Assembly: GCF_001048695.1 (NCBI RefSeq)
Contig: NZ_CVRB01000004.1
Location: forward strand, 372,001-436,000
DNA: 64,000 bases
Direction of reading: 5' to 3'
Source of the DNA: Neobacillus massiliamazoniensis
GTDB taxonomy: Bacteria > Bacillota > Bacilli > Bacillales > Cytobacillaceae
Under the pieces are notes generated by a model. The model had not been told where the DNA came from and made no database searches. It saw only the letters and a program-made list of their open reading frames with translations. A program made the position numbers and the translations under genes. Every line of letters starts with the position of its first letter. The first letter of the stretch is position 1. Of this stretch, positions 19,054 through 28,865 are shown piece after piece.

Positions 19054-20037
19054 TTAAAATTCAGCCAGTTCCCTCATTGCTTTCTCCACTTTATCAGGAT
19101 TAACCATAAAGAATTTTTCCATTGTCGGTGAATAAGGCATAGCAGGTATATCCGGTCCTGCTAAACGTTTAATCGGTGCGTCTAATTCGAATAAACAATG
19201 TTCAGCAATAATCGCCGCAACTTCACCCATAATGCTGCCTTCTTTATTGTCCTCAGTGACAAGTAAGACCTTTCCTGTTTTAGAAGCAGCCTCAATGATA
19301 GCTTCTTTATCAAGTGGATAAATCGTCCTTAAATCAAGTATGTGAGCTGAAATTCCATCCTTGGCTAATTTTTCGGCAGCTTGAAGGGCAAAATGTACAC
19401 AAAGACCATATGTAATGACCGTAATATCTTCCCCTTCACGTTTTACATCCGCCTTGCCAATTGGCAGTGTATAATCATCTGTTGGTACTTCGCCTTTTAT
19501 TAAACGGTAAGCCCGCTTATGCTCAAAGAATAGAACGGGGTCATCGTCACGGATTGCTGCTTTTAATAAACCTTTTACATCATAAGGTGTAGATGGCATC
19601 ACAATTTTCAAGCCCGGCTGATTAGCAAAAACGGCTTCCACCGATTGAGAATGATAAAGTGCTCCATGAACACCACCACCATACGGTGCACGAATAACAA
19701 TAGGACAACTCCAGTCGTTATTAGAACGATAGCGAATTCGAGCCGCTTCCGAAATGATTTGGTTAACTGCAGGCATAATAAAGTCGGCAAATTGCATCTC
19801 GGCAATCGGACGCATTCCGTACATCGCTGCACCTATCCCAACACCGGCAATCGCTGATTCTGCTAGAGGTGTATCGATAACGCGCTGTTCTCCGAATTGC
19901 TCGTACAAACCTTGAGTGGCCTTAAAAACGCCGCCTTTTTTCCCTACGTCTTCACCGAGGACAAAAACTTTCGGATTTCGTTCCATTTCTTCACGAATGG
20001 CCATGGTTACGGCATCAATATAAGAAATTACTGCCAT
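19054..20037 (-). CDS. bkdAB: Branched-chain 2-oxoacid dehydrogenase E1 beta
   Basis: The beta chain of the thiamine-diphosphate E1 heterotetramer. The 327 residues show the transketolase pyrimidine-binding domain (VFVLGEDVGKKGGVFKAT, DTPLAESAIAGVGIGAA) and the C-terminal transketolase domain (VLLVTEDNKEGSIMGE). The stop codon of bkdAA overlaps its start. E1 beta subunits of pyruvate and branched-chain complexes look alike; the company of bcd, ptb, buk and bkdR decides for branched-chain substrates. Confidence 0.94.
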   Translation of the reverse strand: MAVISYIDAVTMAIREEMERNPKVFVLGEDVGKKGGVFKATQGLYEQFGEQRVIDTPLAESAIAGVGIGAAMYGMRPIAEMQFADFIMPAVNQIISEAARIRYRSNNDWSCPIVIRAPYGGGVHGALYHSQSVEAVFANQPGLKIVMPSTPYDVKGLLKAAIRDDDPVLFFEHKRAYRLIKGEVPTDDYTLPIGKADVKREGEDITVITYGLCVHFALQAAEKLAKDGISAHILDLRTIYPLDKEAIIEAASKTGKVLLVTEDNKEGSIMGEVAAIIAEHCLFELDAPIKRLAGPDIPAMPYSPTMEKFFMVNPDKVEKAMRELAEF

Positions 20038-21038
20038 TATTCATTCCCCTCCGCATAAACATATTTCATTGCATCTTCTGGTGCTGCATACGGAGCATTT
20101 TCTGCATAATCTGTAGCTTCATTCACCAATTTCATGACGCGATCGTTAATTTCTTTCTCAAGCTCATCATTCATGACACCTGTTTCTTTTAAATAGGCAC
20201 CAAAAGTTATGATCGGATCCTGTGTTTTTGCCTTAGCAACCTCATCCGGAGCCCTATATGAGCGATCATCATCATCAGAAGAGTGCGGTGTTAAGCGGTA
20301 GGAAACTGTTTCAATCAGCGTCGGACCTTCGCCGCGACGGCCACGTTCAGCAGCTTCCTTTACTGCTTGATATACCTCTAAAGGATCATTTCCATCAACC
20401 GTAATCCCTGGCATTCCATAGCCAATTGCACGGTCAGATACCTTTTCGCACGCTAACTGCTTTTCAATTGGAACAGAGATGGCATATTTATTATTTTCAC
20501 ACATGAAAATAACTGGAAGCTTATGAACACCTGCAAAGTTCGCACCTTCATGAAAGTCACCTTGGTTAGAAGATCCTTCTCCAAAGGTTACAAAGGAAAC
20601 GAAATCTTTTCCTTCCATTTTCCCGGCAAGAGCTACTCCAACCGCATGTGGTACTTGTGTTGTTACAGGAGAAGATCCGGTGACAATTCGATTTTTCTTT
20701 TGGCCAAAATGGCCTGGCATTTGTCGACCGCCTGAATTCGGATCTTCCGCTTTTGCAAAGCCAGAAAGCATCAGTTCTTTCGGAGTCATTCCAAATGTTA
20801 ACACCACTCCCATATCACGATAATATGGAAGTACATAGTCCTTTTCACGGTCAAGTGCAAAAGAAGCACCAACTTGAGCGGCCTCCTGGCCTTGGCATGA
20901 GATGACAAATGGTATTTTACCTGCACGGTTCAACAACCACATCCGTTCATCAATTCTCCGGGCCAAAAGCATAGTTTCATACATTTCCAAAACGTTTTCA
21001 TCGTTTAAACCTAAAGCAGTGTGACGCTTTTCTGCCAT
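20037..21038 (-). CDS. bkdAA: Branched-chain 2-oxoacid dehydrogenase E1 alpha
   Basis: The thiamine-diphosphate-binding alpha chain of E1, which decarboxylates the keto acids of Leu, Val and Ile. It has the TPP motif TFGEGSSNQGDFHEGANFAGVHKLPVIFMCENN in order (GDG-like GEG ... NN), and the phosphorylation-loop-like RLTPHSSDDDD. I choose ATG 21038 (333 residues) because GGGAGGT stands 10 bases before it; a TTG 30 bases upstream has no ribosome binding site. Confidence 0.94.
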   Translation of the reverse strand: MAEKRHTALGLNDENVLEMYETMLLARRIDERMWLLNRAGKIPFVISCQGQEAAQVGASFALDREKDYVLPYYRDMGVVLTFGMTPKELMLSGFAKAEDPNSGGRQMPGHFGQKKNRIVTGSSPVTTQVPHAVGVALAGKMEGKDFVSFVTFGEGSSNQGDFHEGANFAGVHKLPVIFMCENNKYAISVPIEKQLACEKVSDRAIGYGMPGITVDGNDPLEVYQAVKEAAERGRRGEGPTLIETVSYRLTPHSSDDDDRSYRAPDEVAKAKTQDPIITFGAYLKETGVMNDELEKEINDRVMKLVNEATDYAENAPYAAPEDAMKYVYAEGNE

Positions 21039-21070
21039 TAAATTCTTACCTCCCATTAATTCGTTCAAAC

Positions 21071-22498
21071 TTAAGAATGAATTGCTTTTCCTTCTACTGC
21101 AAGGGCAGCTTCACCAATTGCCTCCGATAGAGTCGGATGAGGATGAATAGTATGAGCTATTTCCCATGGTGTAGCATCCAAAACCATCGCCAAGCCAGCT
21201 TCAGAAATCATGTCTGTTACATGTGGACCAATCATATGCACCCCTAGAATATCATTGGTTTTTTCATCGGCGATTATTTTAACAAAACCATCAGATTCTC
21301 CAAATACAAGTGCTTTACCAATTGCTTTAAATGAAAATTTACCTGTTTTTACTTGATATCCTTTTTCGATTGCTTGGTCCTCTGTAATCCCAACACTGGA
21401 AACTTCCGGACTACTGTAAATACACCTAGAAACAAGCTTGTAATCAAGTGGCGATGGATTATCTCCAGCGATATGCTCCACAGCAATAATCCCTTCGTGC
21501 GAAGCAACATGTGCAAGCTGCAGTCCACCAATCACATCACCGATTGCGTATATATGGGACTCCTTCGTTTGGAAAAATTCGTTCGTGACAATAAAACCTT
21601 TTTCTACCTGTATTTCAGTATTTTCAAGTCCGATTCCTTCGGTATTTGCCTGACGGCCGACTGAAACAAGCAGTTTGTCAGCTTTAAATTCCTTTTGTTC
21701 GCCTTTCACTTCTGCTGAAATGGTCACACCATTGTCTCTGATAAGAGTTTCAGGGAGAACTTTTGCACTTGTAACAAATTTAATTCCTTTTTTCTTCATT
21801 ACACGCTGCATTTCTTTTGATATTTCTTTATCTTCGGTTGGGATGATTCGGTCTGCATATTCAATTACTGTAACCTCAACACCGAAATCTGAAAGCATCG
21901 AAGCCCATTCAATTCCGATCACTCCGCCGCCGACTATAATAATCGAACTTGGTAGTGCATCAAGCTGCAGTGCTTCATCAGAGGACATGACCAAGCCTCC
22001 ATCTATCTCAAGCCCGGGTAATGACCTTGGTCTTGAGCCGGTCGCAACAATAACATTTTTCGGAATCAACATTTCATTTTCTTGGCCATTGTTCATTTCG
22101 ACTGAAATGGTTCCTGGCATTGGCGAAAAAATTGATGGCCCTAGAATTCGGCCAAGTCCTTCGTATACATCAATTTTACCTTGCTTCATTAGATGCTGAA
22201 CGCCTCGATGCAGTTGATCGATAATTTTATTTTTTCTTTCCTGAACTTTACCAAAATTAACCTCTACATTTCCTGTAATAACGCCAAAATCCTCGCTTCG
22301 TTTTGCGGTTGCAAAAACTTCAGCACTACGGAGTAGAGCCTTACTTGGGATACAGCCTTTATGCAGGCAAGTACCGCCTAGTTTACCTTTTTCAACAATC
22401 GCTGTTTTCAGGCCTAGCTGCGAGGCACGAATGGCTGCCACATAGCCGCCGGTACCTCCGCCTAGTATGACTAAATCGTATTCCCTTGCCACAATCAT
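21071..22498 (-). CDS. lpdV: Dihydrolipoamide dehydrogenase (E3) of the bkd complex
   Basis: A FAD flavoprotein that re-oxidises dihydrolipoamide with NAD+. It contains the FAD-binding GGGTGGYVAAIRASQLG, the redox disulfide GGTCLHKGCIPSK (Cys44/Cys49), the NAD-binding GGGVIGIEWASML and the C-terminal HPHPTLSEAIGEA with the active-site His-Glu pair. At 475 residues it is full length. Its place inside the bkd operon identifies it as the operon-specific E3 rather than the pyruvate dehydrogenase E3. Confidence 0.95.
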   Translation of the reverse strand: MIVAREYDLVILGGGTGGYVAAIRASQLGLKTAIVEKGKLGGTCLHKGCIPSKALLRSAEVFATAKRSEDFGVITGNVEVNFGKVQERKNKIIDQLHRGVQHLMKQGKIDVYEGLGRILGPSIFSPMPGTISVEMNNGQENEMLIPKNVIVATGSRPRSLPGLEIDGGLVMSSDEALQLDALPSSIIIVGGGVIGIEWASMLSDFGVEVTVIEYADRIIPTEDKEISKEMQRVMKKKGIKFVTSAKVLPETLIRDNGVTISAEVKGEQKEFKADKLLVSVGRQANTEGIGLENTEIQVEKGFIVTNEFFQTKESHIYAIGDVIGGLQLAHVASHEGIIAVEHIAGDNPSPLDYKLVSRCIYSSPEVSSVGITEDQAIEKGYQVKTGKFSFKAIGKALVFGESDGFVKIIADEKTNDILGVHMIGPHVTDMISEAGLAMVLDATPWEIAHTIHPHPTLSEAIGEAALAVEGKAIHS

Positions 22499-22514
22499 TT
22501 CCTCCCCAAAATTC

Positions 22515-23621
22515 TTAAATTATTACCGTTTCAACACTTCCGGGGTATACTTTTACTTTTTCTTCGCCACGTAAGACACGAAGAGCCCCTTCAGCTAATG
22601 CTTGAAGCTCATTTTCACCCGGATGAACAAACACATCGGCAATCCAATTAATCCTATCCGTGATAGTTTTGACGAAGCTTTTTCCATAGGCTAGACCGCC
22701 CGTTAAAATAATAGCATCCACCTTCCCTGAAAGAACAGTACTAGCGGACCCAATTTCCTTTGCGACCTGGTAAGCCATGGCATCATAGACCATTTTTGCC
22801 TTCTTATCGCCTGCTTCAATCCTTTTTTCAACTTCTACGGCATCATTCGTTCCCAGATAACCGACAAGTCCCCCTTTACCAACAAGCATCTTCATAATTT
22901 CTTCCCTGTAGTATTCACCTGAGAAGCAGATGGAGATTAAATCTCCTGCTGGGACTGTCCCTGCACGTTCTGGACTAAATGGACCATCACCGTGAAGACC
23001 ATTGTTAACATCGATTACTCTTCCTTGTTTATGTACTCCGACAGTTATACCTCCGCCCATATGGGACACAATAAGGTTGAGTTCATTGTAATTCTTGCCT
23101 AGTTCCTTTGCAACTTTTCGGGCAACTGCTTTTTGATTTAGAGCATGAAAGATACTTTTTCTTTCAATCAATGAAAACCCTGATATTTTTGCAATCAAAT
23201 CAAGCTCATCAACGACTACGGGGTCGACAATATAGGAAGGAATATTTAATCCCGAAGCAATTTCATAGGCAATAATCCCACCTAGATTTGAAGCATGCTG
23301 CCCGGAAAAGCCTGACCGTAAATCAGCTAACATGGCGTCGTTTACTTCATATGTTCCACCTTCAATGGGGCGTAACAATCCACCACGTCCGCAGACTGCA
23401 GATAATTTGGAAATATTAATTCCTGCTTTATCCAATGTGTCCAAAATAGTCTTTTTTCTAAAGTCATACTGATCAATAACATTAGGAAAAGAATTAATAA
23501 TTTTAGCTTCATGGCGAATCGTTTTTTCAAAAACAGAGATTTCATTATCGAAGATTCCAATTTTTGTGGAAGTCGAACCCGGGTTGATGATAAGAATTCG
23601 ATTATTTGTTGCTTGCAACAT
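22515..23621 (-). CDS. buk: Butyrate kinase (branched-chain fatty acid kinase)
   Basis: An acetate/butyrate kinase family enzyme that makes ATP from acyl phosphates produced by Ptb. It has the nucleotide fold start [40 protein letters not shown] and the [12 protein letters not shown] segment. I place the start at ATG 23621, behind GGAGGATAAA, giving 368 residues; the open frame continues upstream into a dispersed repeat and the extra 21 residues are not real. It lies downstream of bcd with the repeat hairpin between them. Confidence 0.93.
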   Translation of the reverse strand: MLQATNNRILIINPGSTSTKIGIFDNEISVFEKTIRHEAKIINSFPNVIDQYDFRKKTILDTLDKAGINISKLSAVCGRGGLLRPIEGGTYEVNDAMLADLRSGFSGQHASNLGGIIAYEIASGLNIPSYIVDPVVVDELDLIAKISGFSLIERKSIFHALNQKAVARKVAKELGKNYNELNLIVSHMGGGITVGVHKQGRVIDVNNGLHGDGPFSPERAGTVPAGDLISICFSGEYYREEIMKMLVGKGGLVGYLGTNDAVEVEKRIEAGDKKAKMVYDAMAYQVAKEIGSASTVLSGKVDAIILTGGLAYGKSFVKTITDRINWIADVFVHPGENELQALAEGALRVLRGEEKVKVYPGSVETVII

Positions 23622-23647
23622 TTTATCCTCCAATATGAAAGGTAAAG

Positions 23648-23766
23648 GAGGATGTCCCAAAAGGGCTGACCTCTCTCTTAACACTCAATTTATAGTCGCT
23701 TAATTAAAAAGTTCAACTATAAATTGTAGGTTGAGGGGTATGACACTTTGGTTGGGACATCCTCTT
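23648..23766. repeat. GGATGTCCC hairpin repeat, family 3, copy 2, inside the bkd operon
   Basis: GGAGGATGTCCCAA at one end and TTGGGACATCCTC at the other are perfect inverted tips, with a second inverted pair inside (TATAGT...ACTATA). It lies between bcd and buk, within the ptb-bcd-buk-lpdV-bkd operon, and leaves only about 26 bases to the buk start. A hairpin of this strength could lower transcription of the downstream genes. Confidence 0.75.
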
Positions 23767-23793
23767 TACCATTACTCATACACAAAAATAGAT

Positions 23794-24897
23794 TTACCTT
23801 GTTCTTCTACGGCTTAAAATATTATGTCCATTCTGTAGAAACTGGCTACGAGAATTACGTAATTTTTCAATCCGTTCTTCAGCCATACGATCTGCAGCAA
23901 CATATGTTGGAATTCCATCACGCTTAGAAATTTCTATTACTTTTTCAATACTGTTATAGATTTGTTCAACTTTTTTCATTGCCCGTTCATGGTTATATCC
24001 ATAAAGTTCATCGGCCACATTGATAACCCCGCCGGCATTAATAACATAATCTGGGGCATAGACAATCCCTAATTCATGGATGATATCTCCGTGACGTGTA
24101 TCCTTTAATTGATTGTTAGCTGAACCAGCAATCACTTTTGCTTTAAGCTGAGGAATGGTGTCATCATTAACTGTTGCTCCTAAAGCACATGGAGCATAAA
24201 TATCACATTCCACGCTATAAATTTCGTTCGGATCTACTGCACGGGCACCAAACGCTTCCACAGCCCTTTGAACTGCTTCTTTGTTAATATCCGTTACGAT
24301 TAACTGTGCACCTTCTTTATGCAAGTATTCACATAGAGTATAAGCTACATTTCCTACTCCTTGAATCGCAACCACTTTTCCTTCGAGTGAATCTGATCCG
24401 AAAGCCTCTTTAGCCGCTGCCTTCATACCGCGATAGACGCCATAAGCAGTTACAGGAGAAGGATTTCCTGAAGAACCGAAGGCAGGTGAAATCCCTGTAA
24501 CATAATCAGTTTCTTCATGGATTAAATCCATATCGGCAACAGTTGTACCAACATCTTCTGCCGTAATATATCTTCCATTAAGACCTTGAACGTATCGTCC
24601 AAAGGCACGGAACAATTCTTCATTCTTATCTTTTCTTGGATCACCAATGATAACTGTTTTACCGCCGCCAAGATTTAATCCCGCTGCTGCATTCTTATAG
24701 GTCATGCCTTTTGCTAAGCGCAAGGCATCTTCAATGGCTGCTTCTTCCGATTCATAAGTCCACATCCGTGTTCCACCTAATGCAGGTCCTATAGTAGTAT
24801 CATGGATCGCAATAATGGCTTTTAATCCAGATTGTTTATCTTGACAAAATACTACTTGTTCATAATCATATTTTTCTAAGTACTTAAAAATTTCCAT
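23794..24897 (-). CDS. bcd: Leucine dehydrogenase (branched-chain amino acid dehydrogenase)
   Basis: It deaminates Leu, Val and Ile to the 2-oxo acids with NAD+. The sequence has the Glu/Leu/Phe/Val dehydrogenase active-site region ([25 protein letters not shown] with the catalytic Lys) and a Rossmann motif ([17 protein letters not shown]). The 367 residues match the family. It is the second gene of the operon; the catabolic order Bcd, then Bkd complex, then Ptb/Buk covers deamination to ATP generation. Start ATG 24897. Confidence 0.95.
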   Translation of the reverse strand: MEIFKYLEKYDYEQVVFCQDKQSGLKAIIAIHDTTIGPALGGTRMWTYESEEAAIEDALRLAKGMTYKNAAAGLNLGGGKTVIIGDPRKDKNEELFRAFGRYVQGLNGRYITAEDVGTTVADMDLIHEETDYVTGISPAFGSSGNPSPVTAYGVYRGMKAAAKEAFGSDSLEGKVVAIQGVGNVAYTLCEYLHKEGAQLIVTDINKEAVQRAVEAFGARAVDPNEIYSVECDIYAPCALGATVNDDTIPQLKAKVIAGSANNQLKDTRHGDIIHELGIVYAPDYVINAGGVINVADELYGYNHERAMKKVEQIYNSIEKVIEISKRDGIPTYVAADRMAEERIEKLRNSRSQFLQNGHNILSRRRTR

Positions 24898-24925
24898 GTT
24901 TCATTTCCTCCTCAGATTTACAATT

Positions 24926-25831
24926 CTATTTGTTTACAGAGCATATGGCGAGTGCGAGAGAATACAGTTTACTTTCAGCAGAATCAGCTCTAGATGTTAA
25001 TACAATTGGCGCTGCAGCCCCAGCAATCACTGCTCCGACTTTCGCATTTGCAAAATAAATCAACGATTTATACAATACATTTCCTACCTCTATGGCTGGA
25101 ACTAATAAAATATCAGCTTTTCCAGCCACTTCACTGCGGATTCCTTTATGTTCGGCCGCTAATGAAGATACGGCATTATCTAATCCAAGCGGGCCATCCA
25201 CAATGCAACCAGAAATTTGTCCTCTTCTATTCATCATCGTTAAGGCGGCTGCATCAATCGTGGCCTGCATTGCAGGGTTTACAACCTCGACAGCTGCAAG
25301 AGGTGCTACTTTTGGATTTTCAATTCCGATTGAATGGGCGATTGAAACAGCATTTTTTATGATCTGCGCTTTTTGTTCCAAATTCGGATCAATATTCATC
25401 GCCGCGTCTGTTACAATGGTATAGCGGTTAATCCCAGGAATTTCAAAGACAGCTACATGGGATAAAACATTTCCTGTCCTTAAACCATATTCCTTATTCA
25501 AAACCGCTTTTAGAATGATATTGGTTTGAATATTACCTTTCATCAATACGGTTGCTTCTTTGCTAGAAACCGCTTGAACAGCTAATTCAGCCGCAGAAGT
25601 TTTTGAGTCTGCATGAACAATCTTTAGCTGTTTATTACTTGCCATTTCACGGTTCTTTTCGTCAATAATCGCTTGAATTTTTTCTTTATCACCAAATAAA
25701 AGAAAATTAGCGAGATTGCGGTCTATTGCATCTAATACTGCTTCAATTACATCCGTGTCCTCTGCTGCAGCAACGGCAACCGTGACTGAGTTCAATTGGG
25801 TTGCTTTGTCAATCAGTGAATCCAGCAACAA
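24926..25831 (-). CDS. ptb: Phosphate butyryltransferase
   Basis: It converts branched acyl-CoA to acyl phosphate. At 301 residues with VLMKGNIQTNIILKAVL and DAALTMMNRRGQISGCIVDGPLGLDNAVS it belongs to the Pta/Ptb family. The start is TTG (25831 or the adjacent 25828) with AAGGGGG 11 bases upstream; no in-frame ATG is available nearby. First gene of the bkd operon; a sigma-54 promoter lies 50-70 bases upstream of it. Confidence 0.92.
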   Translation of the reverse strand: MLLDSLIDKATQLNSVTVAVAAAEDTDVIEAVLDAIDRNLANFLLFGDKEKIQAIIDEKNREMASNKQLKIVHADSKTSAAELAVQAVSSKEATVLMKGNIQTNIILKAVLNKEYGLRTGNVLSHVAVFEIPGINRYTIVTDAAMNIDPNLEQKAQIIKNAVSIAHSIGIENPKVAPLAAVEVVNPAMQATIDAAALTMMNRRGQISGCIVDGPLGLDNAVSSLAAEHKGIRSEVAGKADILLVPAIEVGNVLYKSLIYFANAKVGAVIAGAAAPIVLTSRADSAESKLYSLALAICSVNK

Positions 25832-25882
25832 GTAATCATCAACCCCCTTCTCACATCAACTGCAATTCCCGTATAAGTAATG

Positions 25883-25898
25883 TGCAAGAAACATGCCA
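25883..25898 (-). promoter_or_regulatory. Sigma-54 promoter of the bkd operon
   Basis: On the minus strand TGGCATGTTTCTTGCA fits the SigL/sigma-54 consensus TGGCAYRNNNNTTGCW at every defined position. It stands between bkdR, which encodes a sigma-54 activator, and ptb, matching the known arrangement in B. subtilis. Transcription would start about 12 bases after the GC element. Weak inverted sequences (TTCTTA...TATGAA / TTCATA...TAAGAA) at about 25928-25964, between this promoter and the bkdR stop, could be the activator site. Confidence 0.92.
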
Positions 25899-25966
25899 AA
25901 ACAATATTATTGAAAGCGTTTTATTTTTCTTAATATAACTATGAAAAAAAATTCATACTAAGAAAA

Positions 25967-28042
25967 TTATTGCACGCTATTTTTTTCAAGATTGTATTTC
26001 TCAAGCTTGTAATATAAATTTCTTACAGATAGTCCCAGCTCTTTAGCCGTTACTGTTTTGTTTCCATTAAAACGATTAAGTGCTTGTTTTATTATTTTCG
26101 ACTCAAATTCTTCCACCATGTCTGCTAAGGAACGGTTTTGAGTATTAGGCACTTGGATCTGCAGAGAAGAGTGTCCATCACCAGCCTTTTTATTTTTTAA
26201 TTCAGGAACGTGCTGGACATTTATAAAGCTCTCATAATAATTCATGAAAATTATCGCTCTTCCAAGAATATTTTCTAATTCCCTAACATTTCCAGGCCAA
26301 TCATATTCCATTAACTTAAGCATAGCATCTTGAGTAATCCCTTCCACATTACGGCCATAATCACGGTTTATTTTTTGGATCAGCCTTTCACATAGTTCAG
26401 GAATTTCTTCTTTTCGATTTCTTAGCGGAGGTATATGTATTGGCATGCGATTTAATCGATAGTACAAGTCTTCCCTAAAAGAGCCAGCAGCAATCCCCTT
26501 TTCAAGATTGACATTGGTTGCCGCAATAACTCTTACATTTATATTGATGGGCTTTGTCCCTCCAACACGAATGATTTCATTTTCCTGCAAGACACGAAGC
26601 AGTTTTGCCTGAGTATTTGCTGAAAGCTCACCAATTTCATCTAAGAAAATGCTTCCGTTATTGGCCTCTTCAAATAATCCCCTTTTCCCGCCTCTTAAAG
26701 CACCTGAAAAGGCTCCTTCTTCATAGCCAAATAACTCGCTTTCCAACAATGTTTCAGAAATAGCCGCACAATTAACACGAATAAATTTGTTAAATTTACG
26801 GTCACTTGCATTATGGATCGCATGGGCGAACAATTCTTTACCTGTCCCTGATTCGCCTCTTAACAGGACGGTTGCTGGTGTTTTCGCTCCAAGCTTTGCT
26901 TGTTCAATCGCAAGCATCATTTCTTCAGATTTACCAATGATATCTTCAAAAGTGTATTTTGCTTCTAATGTGCGAATGATTTGCCTGGCTCGGCTCAATT
27001 CTCTGCTTAGTGACTTTAGTTCTGACATATCATGTATAACGCCAACACTACCTTTTAATTTCCCTTCTACTATTATTGGCGCAACATTGACAATCACTTC
27101 CCTTTTGCTTGGTCCAACCCGCATTGCAACCCCACGAACAGCTCTCCTCGTTTTTAATACCTTCATATGCATGCTTTCACCTTCAGAAATATCTGCAGTG
27201 GCTGGTTGTCCAATGACCTGCTCTTGGGTAAGTCCTGTAATGCGTGAATATGCCGGATTAATGAGGATTCCTCTTCCATTTTCATCCACCACAGAAATGG
27301 CATCATCGCTTGAGTGAATAATCGCTTGAAGCATGGTTTGAATTTCTTTTAAATCAGTTATTTCTTCTGCAAGGTTAACCACTTCTGTTATATCTTTAAA
27401 AACAGCAATCGCCCCAACCAGATTTCCATTTTCTTCAATGACAGGAATCCTCGTTGTAATAATTTTTTTGCCATTATCCAAGATCATTTCTTGATTCGTT
27501 TCAATTCGCCTTGTTTTTAAGATAACAGGTAAGCGAGTTTGTGGAATCACTTTATCCACAGGTTTACCAATCACTTGTTCTTTTTTTATGCCCATCATTT
27601 CTTCAGCGCGCCGGTTAAACAAAATCACTATTCCATTTGAATTGATTACCATCATACCATCATTGGTAGAGTTAAAAATAAGCTCTTGTTGATAAGAAAC
27701 ATGCTGTTGTTTATGTATGAGCTCTTCTTTTTCTTCCAAAAGCTTCGAAAGAAGAAAAGCAACACTTCCTGGAATGAGGATCGTTTTCTGATTTTTGGCA
27801 TCCCTTAAGGCGTGAAATACCTCTTCATTCCCGGTCACTTCTATGATAATATCGATTTGATCTGTTAAAAACGGCTTCCAATTAGTCCCTGTTGTAATAC
27901 CTTCTTGTTGAGCTAATAGGACACCAGGTGCATCTAAGTTTCGATCAATAACAACTTGAACATTCAATACCTCTGACTCTTTTAAAAATTTTAGAATCGC
28001 AGTACCACCTTTTCCAGCTCCCACGATCATAATATTTTGCAT
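25967..28042 (-). CDS. bkdR: Sigma-54-dependent activator of the bkd operon
   Basis: The enhancer-binding regulator that drives SigL-dependent transcription of ptb-bcd-buk-bkd. The N-terminal 75 residues have a Rossmann-type start ([16 protein letters not shown]). Two PAS domains follow (about 115-225 and 235-340). The AAA+ domain (about 355-590) has [15 protein letters not shown] (Walker A), GAFSGA (the sigma-54 contact loop, usually GAFTGA) and [10 protein letters not shown] (Walker B). The C-terminus is a Fis-type helix-turn-helix ([22 protein letters not shown] in two parts). 691 residues. ATG 28042 after AAAGGAG. Confidence 0.93.
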   Translation of the reverse strand: MQNIMIVGAGKGGTAILKFLKESEVLNVQVVIDRNLDAPGVLLAQQEGITTGTNWKPFLTDQIDIIIEVTGNEEVFHALRDAKNQKTILIPGSVAFLLSKLLEEKEELIHKQQHVSYQQELIFNSTNDGMMVINSNGIVILFNRRAEEMMGIKKEQVIGKPVDKVIPQTRLPVILKTRRIETNQEMILDNGKKIITTRIPVIEENGNLVGAIAVFKDITEVVNLAEEITDLKEIQTMLQAIIHSSDDAISVVDENGRGILINPAYSRITGLTQEQVIGQPATADISEGESMHMKVLKTRRAVRGVAMRVGPSKREVIVNVAPIIVEGKLKGSVGVIHDMSELKSLSRELSRARQIIRTLEAKYTFEDIIGKSEEMMLAIEQAKLGAKTPATVLLRGESGTGKELFAHAIHNASDRKFNKFIRVNCAAISETLLESELFGYEEGAFSGALRGGKRGLFEEANNGSIFLDEIGELSANTQAKLLRVLQENEIIRVGGTKPININVRVIAATNVNLEKGIAAGSFREDLYYRLNRMPIHIPPLRNRKEEIPELCERLIQKINRDYGRNVEGITQDAMLKLMEYDWPGNVRELENILGRAIIFMNYYESFINVQHVPELKNKKAGDGHSSLQIQVPNTQNRSLADMVEEFESKIIKQALNRFNGNKTVTAKELGLSVRNLYYKLEKYNLEKNSVQ

Positions 28043-28226
28043 CTTTTTGCTCCTTTCCTTAAGTTAAGAAGGCTTTTTCATGTTGTCAACGGAATTTATG
28101 CAATTTTTTTCAATTCCTATTGTATCGTTAGGAACCTACCTTGACAAATTTTTTCTGTATACTATTATTTTGGATAAAGGAATAACGTCATTCGTGTATC
28201 CCAATTTCTTTTGGAAGGAAAATAGT

Positions 28227-28496
28227 ATGAAGCGAATCATAGCTCTAATGATATTATTGATTCCAGGTTTTCTAGCTGCGTTTGGGATCAAATTAATGCG
28301 TGATATGACATTTGGAATTCTTCAAGCACCATTCCCTTATTTATGGCTTCAGTTTCTTACTGGACTCATCTTTTTTATTGGGGGTCTTAGTTTCGTGGCA
28401 GGATTTATTTTTCACCGCGACCGTAAACGTAATAAGGTGCAGATGCGGTTTCAAGGGAAAGAAAATTCTTCACCTGTAGAACAACATAAAAAATAA
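28227..28496 (+). CDS. yqzF: Small membrane protein, DUF2627 (YqzF)
   Basis: An 89-residue protein with two hydrophobic helices (about 3-22 and 35-62) and a basic, polar tail. It begins MKRIIALMILLIPGFLAA, which I recognise as the DUF2627/YqzF family found beside bkdR in Bacillus. I choose the ATG at 28227 behind GGAAGGAAAA; the open frame upstream extends 49 residues, but that part is not family-like and overlaps the bkdR promoter region. Function unknown. Confidence 0.85.
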   Translation: MKRIIALMILLIPGFLAAFGIKLMRDMTFGILQAPFPYLWLQFLTGLIFFIGGLSFVAGFIFHRDRKRNKVQMRFQGKENSSPVEQHKK

Positions 28497-28498
28497 AA

Positions 28499-28517
28499 AG
28501 AGGCCATTACGGTCTCT
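28499..28517. repeat. 19-bp direct repeat with terminator-like hairpin, left copy
   Basis: The 19-base sequence AGAGGCCATTACGGTCTCT occurs here and exactly again at 28847-28865. Each copy folds as AGAGGCC/GGTCTCT with one G-T pair. Here it follows the yqzF stop. Confidence 0.8.
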
Positions 28518-28620
28518 CAGGCTGTTGAAAAATTTTCGATAGCCTTTTATTTCATTTACTTTCTTTAATAATTCACCGCGTTAATTTATTATAATATAAT
28601 TATATATAGGCTGTTCAATA

Positions 28621-28760
28621 GGTCTGTTGATTGGAGCGGAAGGTGCGAAGACTCCTGCGGGAGTACGGGGCAGGGGAGACCCCACAGGCGCTAAAGCGCC
28701 GAGGAGGCTCCCCGGCACGCCCGCGGAAAGCGAAGCACCTTCCGCTCCAATCAACAGGCC
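28621..28760. repeat. Short family 2 element with 26-bp inverted ends
   Basis: GGTCTGTTGATTGGAGCGG... at the left and its inverse ...CCGCTCCAATCAACAGGCC at the right form 26-bp terminal inverted repeats with one mismatch. The core (GGGAGTACGGGGCAGGGGAG, GCGCCGAGGAGGCTCCCCGG) is shared with the 240-bp copies at 11342, 41747 and 51103. No protein. It lies in the gap between the convergent yqzF and yqiK. Confidence 0.8.
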
Positions 28761-28846
28761 AGCTAGCAATGAGTTAATAAAAATCGGTATTTTAGTTCGC
28801 GACAAAATAAAAAATTGCCGAGAAAAATACCCTTTCTCGACACTGG

Positions 28847-28865
28847 AGAGGCCATTACGGTCTCT
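28847..28865. repeat. 19-bp direct repeat with terminator-like hairpin, right copy
   Basis: Exact second copy of the 19-base sequence at 28499-28517, here followed by TTTTC and overlapping the last codons of yqiK. A second hairpin (CGAGAAA...TTTCTCG) is at about 28819-28839. Confidence 0.8.

Noticed and set aside
23622..23684. Longer N-terminus of buk
   Set aside because: The 21 extra codons are read from a family 3 repeat; the good ribosome binding site precedes ATG 23621.
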